Below, one piece after another: positions 54,618 to 61,499 of a DNA stretch of 64,000 nt. The stretch comes from Rhodoferax potami (GTDB lineage Bacteria; Pseudomonadota; Gammaproteobacteria; Burkholderiales; Burkholderiaceae_C): assembly GCF_032193765.1 (NCBI RefSeq), contig NZ_JAVBIJ010000001.1, forward strand, positions 1,364,001 through 1,428,000. The letters are read 5' to 3'. Under the pieces are notes generated by a model, which searched no databases, was not told the DNA's origin, and saw only the letters and a program-made list of their open reading frames with translations. The translations under genes and the position numbers were made by a program. The stretch's first letter is position 1; each line of letters opens with the position of its first letter.

Positions 54618-54671
54618 ACTATGAAATTGATAGCTGCTTCCGCACATTCCACGGGCGCTGAGGGCCTAAAA
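54618..54671 (+). repeat. dispersed repeat overlapping the DUF934 start codon
   Basis: ACTATGAAATTGATAGC, then TGCTTCCGCACATTCCACG, then GGCGCTGAGGGCC and TAAAA. The gene's ATG (54621) lies inside the repeat, and residues 2-17 are repeat-encoded. Confidence 0.8.
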
Positions 54672-55010
54672 GTCATCGAACTGGCAAACACCGAAGACCC
54701 CCGCGCGCTGGACCTCGCAGGCGTCGCCCGCATCGACCTGAACTTCCCCAAGTTCACCGACGGCCGCGCGTACAGCCAGGCCTTTTTGCTGCGCCGGCGC
54801 CTGGGCTTCACCGGCGAACTGCGCGCTACCGGCGACGTGCTGATCGACCAGCTGGTGCAAATGGAGCGCACAGGTTTTGACGTGGCCGTGCTGCGCGCTG
54901 ACCAGAACATCGACTTCGCACAACGCCAGTTCGACCGTTATCGCGGCTTCTACCAAGGCGACGCGGTGACCGTGAAGCCGCACTTTGCCCGCGAAGGCGA
55001 AGCAGCATGA
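54621..55010 (+). CDS. DUF934 protein (cys-operon accessory)
   Basis: 129 residues. DUF934 members are found almost only next to assimilatory sulfite reductase genes; the biochemical role is not established. The conserved part begins after residue 20: LDLAGVARIDLNFPKFTDGR, then LLRRRLGFTGELRATGDVLI and YQGDAVTVKP near the end. The N-terminus MKLIAASAHSTGAEG is encoded by a dispersed repeat, and no other start codon is available nearby, so the repeat supplies the initiation codon. The stop overlaps cysH by 4 bases. Confidence 0.85.
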   Translation: MKLIAASAHSTGAEGLKVIELANTEDPRALDLAGVARIDLNFPKFTDGRAYSQAFLLRRRLGFTGELRATGDVLIDQLVQMERTGFDVAVLRADQNIDFAQRQFDRYRGFYQGDAVTVKPHFAREGEAA

Positions 55011-55807
55011 GCGCCGAAACATCCTCTTTAGGCAACCGTTTTGCGGTGCAAGTGCAGCCTGCAGGCAGCGCCATGGCTCGCAACGCCGAAGCCAGCGGCG
55101 AGTACATCATCAAGCTGGCCGAAGCCCAAGGCGTGCTGTCCCAAGCCGCAGCCCAATACGCGGGTGCGGATGGCGATGCCGCCACTGTCACCCAAGCGTC
55201 CAGCCTGGGCGCTGAGGACGTGGTCATCAGCCACCTGATCAACAGCTTGAAGCTGGACATCGGCATCTTCGTGCTGGAAACTGGTGCCCTGCACCAAGAA
55301 ACCCTGGACCTGCTGGAGCGCTTCAAGGCGTCCAGCCGTGCTACGGTCACGGTGTACCAGCCGGTGAATGAATCGGTGGTGCAGTTTGTGGACCGCGAAG
55401 GCAAAGACGCGATGTACAAAAGCATTGCCCTGCGCAAAGCTTGCTGCGGCATCCGCAAGATGGAGCCACTGGAGCGCGCGCTCAAGGGCAAAGAAGCTTG
55501 GATCACCGGCTTGCGCCGCGAGCAGTCCGGCGCCCGCGCCGATGTGCCTTTGGTGGACAGCTCTGAGCCCCGCATCAAGATCAACCCCCTGGCCAACTGG
55601 ACTTGGGGTGATGTGTGGCATTACATCCAAACCAACAAGCTGGACTACAACCCCCTGCACGACCAGTTCTTCCCCAGCATCGGCTGCGAGCCTTGCACCC
55701 GCGCCATCAGCCTGGGTGAAGACTTCCGCTCCGGCCGCTGGTGGTGGGAGGACGAGGCTGCCAAAGAATGCGGCCTGCACGTGAAACATGAAGAAGCCAA
55801 AGCATGA
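55007..55807 (+). CDS. cysH: APS/PAPS reductase CysH (Fe-S type)
   Basis: Reduces adenylyl sulfate to sulfite using thioredoxin. It has 266 residues: PP-loop-like N-terminal domain, SSLGAEDVVISHLIN, and the 4Fe-4S ligands CC (KACCGIRKMEPL, near 147) and CxxC (SIGCEPCTRA, near 226), with the catalytic cysteine in ECGLH near the C-terminus. The double-cysteine pattern marks the APS-reducing, cluster-bearing type rather than the cluster-free PAPS reductase of E. coli. No cysC is present, which fits direct APS use. Coupled by ATGA overlaps to DUF934 and cysD. Confidence 0.93.
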   Translation: MSAETSSLGNRFAVQVQPAGSAMARNAEASGEYIIKLAEAQGVLSQAAAQYAGADGDAATVTQASSLGAEDVVISHLINSLKLDIGIFVLETGALHQETLDLLERFKASSRATVTVYQPVNESVVQFVDREGKDAMYKSIALRKACCGIRKMEPLERALKGKEAWITGLRREQSGARADVPLVDSSEPRIKINPLANWTWGDVWHYIQTNKLDYNPLHDQFFPSIGCEPCTRAISLGEDFRSGRWWWEDEAAKECGLHVKHEEAKA

Positions 55808-56736
55808 ACGCCATGACTGAACCCACCCATTTCGACCGCCTCTCCAACCAGCACCTCGATGCGCTGGAAGAAGAAACCATCTTCATTCTGCGCGAGGTGG
55901 CGGCTGCGTTTGAGCGCCCCGCCCTGCTGTTCTCGGGCGGCAAAGACTCGCTGGTGATGCTCAAGTGCGCAGAGAAGGCGTTCGGCGTCGGCCGCATTCC
56001 TTACCCGCTCTTGATGATCGACACTGGCCACAACTTCCATGAAGTGACCGACTTCCGCGACTTCCGCGCCAAGGAACTGGGTGCCGAGCTGATCGTACGC
56101 AGCGTGGAAGACTCCATGGCCCGTGGCACCGTGCGCCTGGCCCACCCCGGCGAGAGCCGCAATGTGCACCAGTCGGTCACCCTGCTCGAAGCCATCGACG
56201 AATTCCGCTTTGACGCGCTGATCGGCGGCGCCCGCCGCGACGAAGAGAAGGCCCGCGCCAAAGAGCGCATCTTTTCTCATCGCGACAGTTTCGGCCAATG
56301 GCAGCCCAAGGCCCAGCGCCCAGAGTTGTGGACCCTGTTCAACACCCGCCTGCAGCCCGGCGAACACTTCCGCGTGTTCCCCATCAGCAACTGGACCGAG
56401 CTGGACGTGTGGCAATACATCGAACGTGAAAAGATCGCGCTGCCAAGCCTGTACTACACGCACAAACGCGATGTGGTCGAGCGCAAGGGCCTGCTGGTTC
56501 CGGTGACGGAGCTGACGCCACCGAAGGAAGGCGAAACCATCGAGAGCCGCGACGTGCGCTTCCGCACCGTAGGCGACATCACCTGCACCTGCCCGGTGGA
56601 GAGCCTGGCCGCCACCGCTGCCGACATTGTGATCGAAACGCTGGCCGCCGACGTGAGCGAGCGCGGCGCCACCCGCATGGACGACAAGACTTCTGAGGCT
56701 TCCATGGAGAAGCGCAAAAAGGACGGATACTTCTGA
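55804..56736 (+). CDS. cysD: sulfate adenylyltransferase subunit 2 CysD
   Basis: Catalytic subunit of ATP sulfurylase. It has 310 residues, the family length. FSGGKDSLVMLKC near residues 43-55 is the PP-loop that binds ATP. Also seen: PLLMIDTGHNFHEV, GGARRDEEKARAKER and WTELDVWQYIEREKI. The C-terminus KKDGYF is conserved. Coupled to cysH (ATGA) and to cysN (TGATG), so the two sulfurylase subunits are made together. Confidence 0.96.
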   Translation: MNAMTEPTHFDRLSNQHLDALEEETIFILREVAAAFERPALLFSGGKDSLVMLKCAEKAFGVGRIPYPLLMIDTGHNFHEVTDFRDFRAKELGAELIVRSVEDSMARGTVRLAHPGESRNVHQSVTLLEAIDEFRFDALIGGARRDEEKARAKERIFSHRDSFGQWQPKAQRPELWTLFNTRLQPGEHFRVFPISNWTELDVWQYIEREKIALPSLYYTHKRDVVERKGLLVPVTELTPPKEGETIESRDVRFRTVGDITCTCPVESLAATAADIVIETLAADVSERGATRMDDKTSEASMEKRKKDGYF

Positions 56737-58109
56737 TGACCGCTACGAATACGATAGCTGCTCCCGCATATTCCACGGGCGCTGGCAGCACAAATGACAC
56801 TTCATCTGCCCTGCGCTTCATCACTTGCGGCAGCGTGGACGATGGCAAGAGCACACTGATCGGCCGCCTGTTGGTGGACAGCAAAGCGGTGCTGCAAGAC
56901 CAGTTAGCCAACGTCTCCAAGAGCGGCGAGGCCGACCTGGCGCTGTTTACCGACGGCCTCTCTGCCGAGCGCGAGCAAGGCATCACCATCGACGTGGCCT
57001 ACCGCTACTTCGCCACCCCCACCCGCAAGTTCATCATTGGCGATGCGCCCGGCCACGAGCAGTACACCCGCAACATGGTCACGGCCGCCAGCAGTGCCCA
57101 TGCTGCCGTGGTGCTGGTGGACGCCACCAAACTGAAGTGGAATGTGGACGGCCTGGTGGACCTATTGCCCCAGACCCGCCGCCACAGCCTGCTGGTCAAC
57201 CTGCTACGCGTGCCCGGCATCATCTTTGCCGTGAACAAGCTCGACGCTTTGGGCGACGATGCCACCGCCGCGTTTGCCAAGATCAGCGAAGCGCTGCAAG
57301 CCTTTGCCCAACAAGCTGGCATTGCTGTCACGGCAACCATCCCCATGTCCGCGCTCAAGGGCCACAACGTGGTGGAAGCCACGCCCGGATGGTGCGGCTA
57401 CCAAGGCCCGAGCCTGTTGGCACTGCTGGAAACGCTGCCTGTCACCGCAGCTGAGACCGATGTGCCCTTCGCTTTCCCGGTGCAGTGGGTCGAAAAGTTT
57501 CACAACTCGGCCGACACCACCCAAGGCCGCCGCGTGTTCTGGGGCCGTGTGGCCACTGGCACCGTGCAGGTGGGCGACACCGTCAGCATCCACCCCAGCG
57601 GCCAGACCGCCGTGGTGGCCCAAGTGGTGAACCACGCCCGTGTGCCCGGCAGCGTTGCCGCAGGCCATGGCGCCGGCATCACGCTGGACCGCGAAGTGGA
57701 TGTGTCCCGTGGCGACTGGTTGCTGGCCCAAGTCACGCCCGCCGCAGACCCGGACGACGAATTCGCGGATACCCCCAAACCGCGTGCTTTTGCCGAAGCC
57801 ACCCGCGAAATCAAGGCCACGGTGGCCTGGATGGACGATGAGCCCTTGGTTGCGGGCCGCGTGTACCTTGCGTTGCATGGCCACCGTTGGATCAAGGCCA
57901 AGGTCAAGCGCATCGTGCACAGCCTGGACATCAACACCTTGCAAGAGCACGATGCGACCGAGATTGCGCCCAACGCCATTGGCCATATCGAGCTCGCGCT
58001 GCAAGAGGCAATCACCGCCGTTCCTTACGCGCAAAGCCGTGTGCTGGGCTCGCTGATTCTGGTGGATACCGCCACCCACAAGACCTCCGGCGCCCTGCTG
58101 CTGAGTTGA
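56736..58109 (+). CDS. cysN: sulfate adenylyltransferase subunit 1 CysN (GTPase)
   Basis: GTPase that drives APS formation by CysD. It has 457 residues, without a fused CysC kinase domain. G1 is GSVDDGKST near residue 31; the switch is DAPGHEQYTRNM near 107; G4 is NKLD near 166; EF-Tu-like domains 2 and 3 follow. Residues about 3-18 (ATNTIAAPAYSTGAGS) are encoded by a dispersed repeat ahead of the conserved LRFITCGSVDDGKS. The next gene, fdxA, starts 108 bases later. Confidence 0.95.
   Translation: MTATNTIAAPAYSTGAGSTNDTSSALRFITCGSVDDGKSTLIGRLLVDSKAVLQDQLANVSKSGEADLALFTDGLSAEREQGITIDVAYRYFATPTRKFIIGDAPGHEQYTRNMVTAASSAHAAVVLVDATKLKWNVDGLVDLLPQTRRHSLLVNLLRVPGIIFAVNKLDALGDDATAAFAKISEALQAFAQQAGIAVTATIPMSALKGHNVVEATPGWCGYQGPSLLALLETLPVTAAETDVPFAFPVQWVEKFHNSADTTQGRRVFWGRVATGTVQVGDTVSIHPSGQTAVVAQVVNHARVPGSVAAGHGAGITLDREVDVSRGDWLLAQVTPAADPDDEFADTPKPRAFAEATREIKATVAWMDDEPLVAGRVYLALHGHRWIKAKVKRIVHSLDINTLQEHDATEIAPNAIGHIELALQEAITAVPYAQSRVLGSLILVDTATHKTSGALLLS
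56742..56789 (+). repeat. dispersed repeat in the cysN 5' end
   Basis: GCTACGAATACGATAGC, then TGCTCCCGCATATTCCACG, then GGCGCTGGCAGC. Nearly the same 3' blocks as the copy at 54618. It encodes an N-terminal tail of about 16 residues. Confidence 0.8.
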
Positions 58110-58217
58110 TACAACGCAAAGGAGATGCCCCCGTGACAAGGGGCGTCTGCAAAACCCAATAAAATCAAGGGCTTGGCATTTATGTGCCCGCCCTCTTATT
58201 TACTGCTCTCAAACAAC

Positions 58218-58547
58218 ATGACACACATCGTCACCGAAGCCTGTATCAAGTGCAAATACACCGACTGCGTGGACGTGTGCCCCGTGGATTGCTTCCGCGA
58301 AGGCCCCAATTTCCTGACGATCGACCCCGATGAATGCATCGACTGCGCCGTCTGCATTCCCGAGTGCCCCGCCAACGCGATCTACGCGGAAGAAGACGCA
58401 CCCAAAGACCAGCAGCACATGATTGCCCTGAACGCAGAACTCGCCCGCTTGCCCGGCTGGAAAAGCATCACCAAGCGCAAGGCACCTCTGGCAGATGCCG
58501 ACGACTGGAAGGACAAGACCGGCAAGCTCTCGCAGCTGATCCGCTGA
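58218..58547 (+). CDS. fdxA: ferredoxin FdxA (7Fe type)
   Basis: Low-potential electron carrier, 109 residues from the ATG at 58218. Cysteine pattern in [19 protein letters not shown] (residues 8-26), followed by [14 protein letters not shown], matches Azotobacter-type FdxA with one 3Fe-4S and one 4Fe-4S cluster. The C-terminal tail [16 protein letters not shown] is typical. It lies between cysN and the ferredoxin-NADP reductase gene (13-base gap), so these two probably act together. Confidence 0.94.
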   Translation: MTHIVTEACIKCKYTDCVDVCPVDCFREGPNFLTIDPDECIDCAVCIPECPANAIYAEEDAPKDQQHMIALNAELARLPGWKSITKRKAPLADADDWKDKTGKLSQLIR

Positions 58548-58560
58548 TCACAAATTCGGC

Positions 58561-59634
58561 ATGGCTGCCCCTGTGATTGAAGCCGATGCCGTCGTCATCG
58601 GAGCGGGCCCGGTAGGCCTGTTCCAAGTGTTCCAACTGGGCCTGCACGAAGTGCAGGCCCATGTCATTGATGCCCTGCCCTACGCTGGCGGCCAATGCAT
58701 GGAGCTCTATGCCGACAAGCCGATCTACGACATCCCCGGCACACCGGTCACCACCGGCCGCGGCCTCACGCAAAGTCTGCTGCAGCAGATAGCGCCTTTT
58801 CAGGCGCAAATGCATTTCTCCCAGTTGGTCGAATCGGTCACCCGTTTGGAGAATGGTCGTTTGCACGTGGTCACCGACGCAGGCACCACATTCATCACCA
58901 AAGCCTTGTTTGTAGCCGCCGGTGTAGGTGCTTTCGTCCCGCGCAAACCGGCTGTTCCGGAGCTTGAGCCTTTCGAGAACCTCCAGGTGCATTACCCCCA
59001 CGACGCCGCCCTGCCGGAAGGCAGTTTGCAGGGTGCCCACGTCGTGGTACTCGGTGGTGATGAATCAGCCGTTGCTGCGGCTTTGCAAGCGGCACATGCG
59101 CCAGTGGATGCCCATCGTCCTGCCAGTGTGACCTTGATCCACCGGCGCGATGTTTTCACGGGTGAGCCCGCCACACTGCAGCAACTCGATGCCGCTCGCG
59201 CGAGCGGCACCATCCGGGTTTTGCCAGCGCAGGTCACCGGATGCGGGACTGATGGTTCGCGCTTGAATTCATTGCGCGTATTGACGGCGGAAGGCACCGA
59301 GATATCTGTGGCCGCTGATCATGTGCTGGTGCGCTTGGGAGTTTCACCAAAGATGGGACCGATTGCCGACTGGGGTTGGACCCTTGAGCGCAAGCAGGTG
59401 CCGGTGAGTACAGAGACCTTCCAGAGCGAAATTCCAGGAATTTTTGCAGTCGGCGATATAAATTTTTATCCAGGAAAGCGAAAATTGATTTTGAGTGGCT
59501 TTCATGAGGCTACACTAGCGACTTTCGCAGCGATGGCCTTTATTTCTCCCGAGAAAAAAGTGCTCTTGCAGTACACCACCACGAGCCCGCGATTGCATCA
59601 GCTTCTCGGTGTTGGAACCCAAGAAAAAAGTTAG
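58561..59634 (+). CDS. ferredoxin-NADP reductase, thioredoxin-reductase-like
   Basis: FAD enzyme that passes electrons between NADPH and ferredoxin. It has 357 residues. FAD-binding VVIGAGPVGLFQVFQLGL at residues 11-28; NADP-binding GAHVVVLGGDESAVAAALQA near 158; C-terminal FAD contact GIFAVGDINFYPGKRKLI. The redox CxxC of thioredoxin reductases is absent, which marks the type-2 FNR (YumC-like) group. It probably works with FdxA just upstream. Confidence 0.9.
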   Translation: MAAPVIEADAVVIGAGPVGLFQVFQLGLHEVQAHVIDALPYAGGQCMELYADKPIYDIPGTPVTTGRGLTQSLLQQIAPFQAQMHFSQLVESVTRLENGRLHVVTDAGTTFITKALFVAAGVGAFVPRKPAVPELEPFENLQVHYPHDAALPEGSLQGAHVVVLGGDESAVAAALQAAHAPVDAHRPASVTLIHRRDVFTGEPATLQQLDAARASGTIRVLPAQVTGCGTDGSRLNSLRVLTAEGTEISVAADHVLVRLGVSPKMGPIADWGWTLERKQVPVSTETFQSEIPGIFAVGDINFYPGKRKLILSGFHEATLATFAAMAFISPEKKVLLQYTTTSPRLHQLLGVGTQEKS

Positions 59635-59685
59635 CGACAGAATCTAAAAATTTAGCGTGTTTCTAAAATCACTTAAAAAACACGC

Positions 59686-59691
59686 TATAAT
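59686..59691 (+). promoter_or_regulatory. candidate -10 of tRNA-Asn promoter
   Basis: TATAAT, 12 bases before the tRNA 5' end. The -35 region is poorly matched. It overlaps the right arm of a 9-bp inverted repeat (AGCGTGTTT at 59654-59662, AAACACGCT at 59678-59686). Confidence 0.6.
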
Positions 59692-59703
59692 TTGAGGCTT
59701 CAT

Positions 59704-59779
59704 TCCTCAATAGCTCAGTTGGTAGAGCGCCGGACTGTTAATCCGTAGGTCCCTGGTTCGAGCCCAGGTTGAGGAGCCA
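59704..59779 (+). tRNA. tRNA-Asn (GTT anticodon)
   Basis: 76 nt including encoded CCA (59777-59779). The acceptor TCCTCAA pairs perfectly with TTGAGGA. The anticodon loop CTGTTAA gives GTT. The T-loop GGTTCGAGCC is standard. A stand-alone tRNA with its own promoter and terminator. Confidence 0.98.
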
Positions 59780-59800
59780 AATTAACCCGCAAGGGTCTTT

Positions 59801-59832
59801 AAAAACCCCGCTGCGATCGCAGTGGGGTTTTT
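59801..59832 (+). terminator. terminator of tRNA-Asn
   Basis: CCCCGCTGCG and CGCAGTGGGG form a 10-bp stem (one G-U) flanked by A5 on the left and T6 on the right; it may also work on the opposite strand. It lies 22 bases after the tRNA. Confidence 0.88.
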
Positions 59833-59857
59833 TCTTTTCCGGCAGGAAACGTGCTGC

Positions 59858-60133
59858 ATGAAAGACCATTACGCCAGTCTCGGATTGAACAGTGCAGCCA
59901 CACTGGCTGACATCAAAAAAGCCTTCCGTCAAAAGGCTGCGCAGTATCACCCCGACCGCAATCCAGATCCCAACGCGGGCGCTTATTTCCGTGAAGTCCA
60001 AGAAGCCTACGATGTGCTCTCGGACACCGACAAGCGTCAGGCCTATGACGACAATCGCAGACGAGGCTTGCTCGACAACCCCCTGGACACTGCACGCGAC
60101 ATCTGGTCCACCTATTTCTCCCGCATTCTTTGA
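59858..60133 (+). CDS. stand-alone J-domain protein
   Basis: 91 residues from the ATG at 59858. Nearly the whole protein is a J domain: DHYASLGLNSAATLADIKKA, HPD at about 31-33 in QYHPDRNPDP, and EVQEAYDVLSDTDKRQAYDD. The tail is about 25 residues ending in TARDIWSTYFSRIL; there is no Gly/Phe or zinc-finger region. The HPD should stimulate DnaK ATPase. It heads a run of three unknown genes on the same strand, with short gaps of 13, 30 and 18 bases. Confidence 0.85.
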   Translation: MKDHYASLGLNSAATLADIKKAFRQKAAQYHPDRNPDPNAGAYFREVQEAYDVLSDTDKRQAYDDNRRRGLLDNPLDTARDIWSTYFSRIL

Positions 60134-60146
60134 AAAGGCAAATAGC

Positions 60147-60698
60147 ATGAGCCTCTCCCCCTTCTTTCATCACCTGCGCAGCGCCTACCAAGCCGAACTG
60201 GACGACCTGACCTCGGACTCCGAAGGCAGCAACATCCTGGCCAAGAAACTGGCAGAGCGCCGCAAAGAACTGAAGTTTTTGTTGAGCATGCTGGAGTTGA
60301 GCCCTGAGATGGTGGCAGTTGTGTTCCATCAGGGCTTCCGTTTCAAGCGCCCTGCTGTGATGGAAGAACTGGTACGCCAGGAGTCGGAGGACCTGCCGGA
60401 ATGGGACTCGCTGGCCGACGCTGTAGAGCTCGCCCCATGGGCCCACACCTTGGCCCAGCAGGTGCTGCAACAACCAGCAGGCGCCTGGTTTATGAGCGTG
60501 GCGGCCGCACTGGAATATCTGCTGAACAAGCCAGATGCGCGATTCGCTGCAGCGGACGAATCTGATGACGAAGAGGATGACCGCGACGACATCGAGCGTG
60601 ACCCCGAAGGCATGGACGAAGACGAACGCCAAAGCCGTGTGAACGAAGAAGAAGGCGCTGCCTGGATGGTCGAGCAAGGCTTCGACCACAAAGAATAA
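60147..60698 (+). CDS. acidic hypothetical protein, second of J-domain cluster
   Basis: 183 residues. The N-terminal part is helical (FFHHLRSAYQAELDDLTSDS, RRKELKFLLSMLELSPEMVA); the middle holds EDLPEWDSLADAVELAPWAH. The C-terminal 45 residues are very acidic (ADESDDEEDDRDDIERDPEG). No signal or membrane segment. Family not recognised. It starts 13 bases after the J-domain gene. Confidence 0.72.
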   Translation: MSLSPFFHHLRSAYQAELDDLTSDSEGSNILAKKLAERRKELKFLLSMLELSPEMVAVVFHQGFRFKRPAVMEELVRQESEDLPEWDSLADAVELAPWAHTLAQQVLQQPAGAWFMSVAAALEYLLNKPDARFAAADESDDEEDDRDDIERDPEGMDEDERQSRVNEEEGAAWMVEQGFDHKE

Positions 60699-60728
60699 AA
60701 CCCGAGCCCGCACCAAGAGGACGCCCCT

Positions 60729-61481
60729 GTGAGCCAATTAGCCCTGATTGAAAAAACCCAAGCCCTGATCGCTGCCGGCGATATCGTGGGGGCTGAGTCC
60801 GTGTTGACGGAGCTTGCCGACTCTGAGGGCGACGGCGCCCTGATGGTGGTGCTGGAGCAGCTGCCTGCCAAAGACATTCTGGCGGTGATCCGCGAGTACG
60901 ACGACTCCAAAGAATCCATCGTGAATTTGCTCATCACACCGCAGCAGTTTGCGCATGCGGTAGTCATCGAAAAGCAATACAAAGACCTGACGCGCACCCA
61001 CTTGCGCGGCATGATGAACTCGGTGATCTTCCGGGATGACGCGGTGGATGCCATTGAGTTTTTGACGGCTATCGGTGATCTGGAAGGTGGCAGCGAAGCG
61101 CTGGCCGATTACTTCACTGAAAAGTGGAGCCGCGTGGAGGCGTTTGCCCGCAGTGGCACGTTTGACACCGTCGAAGATGACGGCGAAATCTTGTCGGAGC
61201 AGGCGCTGTACCAATCTGCCTACGTGCGCCCGCGCGTCGATCTGGATGAGGTGGCGGACCAGGACTGGATGCAAATGGCTTGGCTGCTACGCCATGAGCT
61301 CCCCGACCTTTTCATCGAAATGCTGATTGTGTTGCGAGCCAAGGCCCGTGCGTTTGACCTGGGCCTTGACGAAGAAGAAGTGGCCGAAGAGGAAGACGAC
61401 GGCAAAGTCGAAACCGGTGACACCGACCGCGGCAAAGCCACACCCGCTGCCCGCGAAGACGACGAAGAGTCCGCCATTTAA
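60729..61481 (+). CDS. acidic hypothetical protein, third of J-domain cluster
   Basis: 250 residues from a GTG preceded by AAGAGG. All-helical by pattern (LIEKTQALIAAGDIVGAESV, VVLEQLPAKDILAVIREYDD) with a strongly acidic tail after residue 212 (DEEEVAEEEDDGKVETGDTD). The repeated helix pairs suggest a helical-repeat scaffold; no family recognised. It lies 30 bases after the preceding gene and 18 before the next. Confidence 0.72.
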   Translation: MSQLALIEKTQALIAAGDIVGAESVLTELADSEGDGALMVVLEQLPAKDILAVIREYDDSKESIVNLLITPQQFAHAVVIEKQYKDLTRTHLRGMMNSVIFRDDAVDAIEFLTAIGDLEGGSEALADYFTEKWSRVEAFARSGTFDTVEDDGEILSEQALYQSAYVRPRVDLDEVADQDWMQMAWLLRHELPDLFIEMLIVLRAKARAFDLGLDEEEVAEEEDDGKVETGDTDRGKATPAAREDDEESAI

Positions 61482-61499
61482 TCCATTTGCTCCAGCGCC

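Noticed and set aside
58121..58150. GATGCCCC/GGGGCGTC stem after cysN as a terminator
   Set aside because: One mismatch and no U-run; too weak to call, and readthrough into fdxA remains possible.
58786..58806. GCGCC-TTTT-AGGCGC hairpin inside the ferredoxin reductase gene
   Set aside because: Internal to a conserved coding region with no supporting context; expected by chance in GC-rich DNA.
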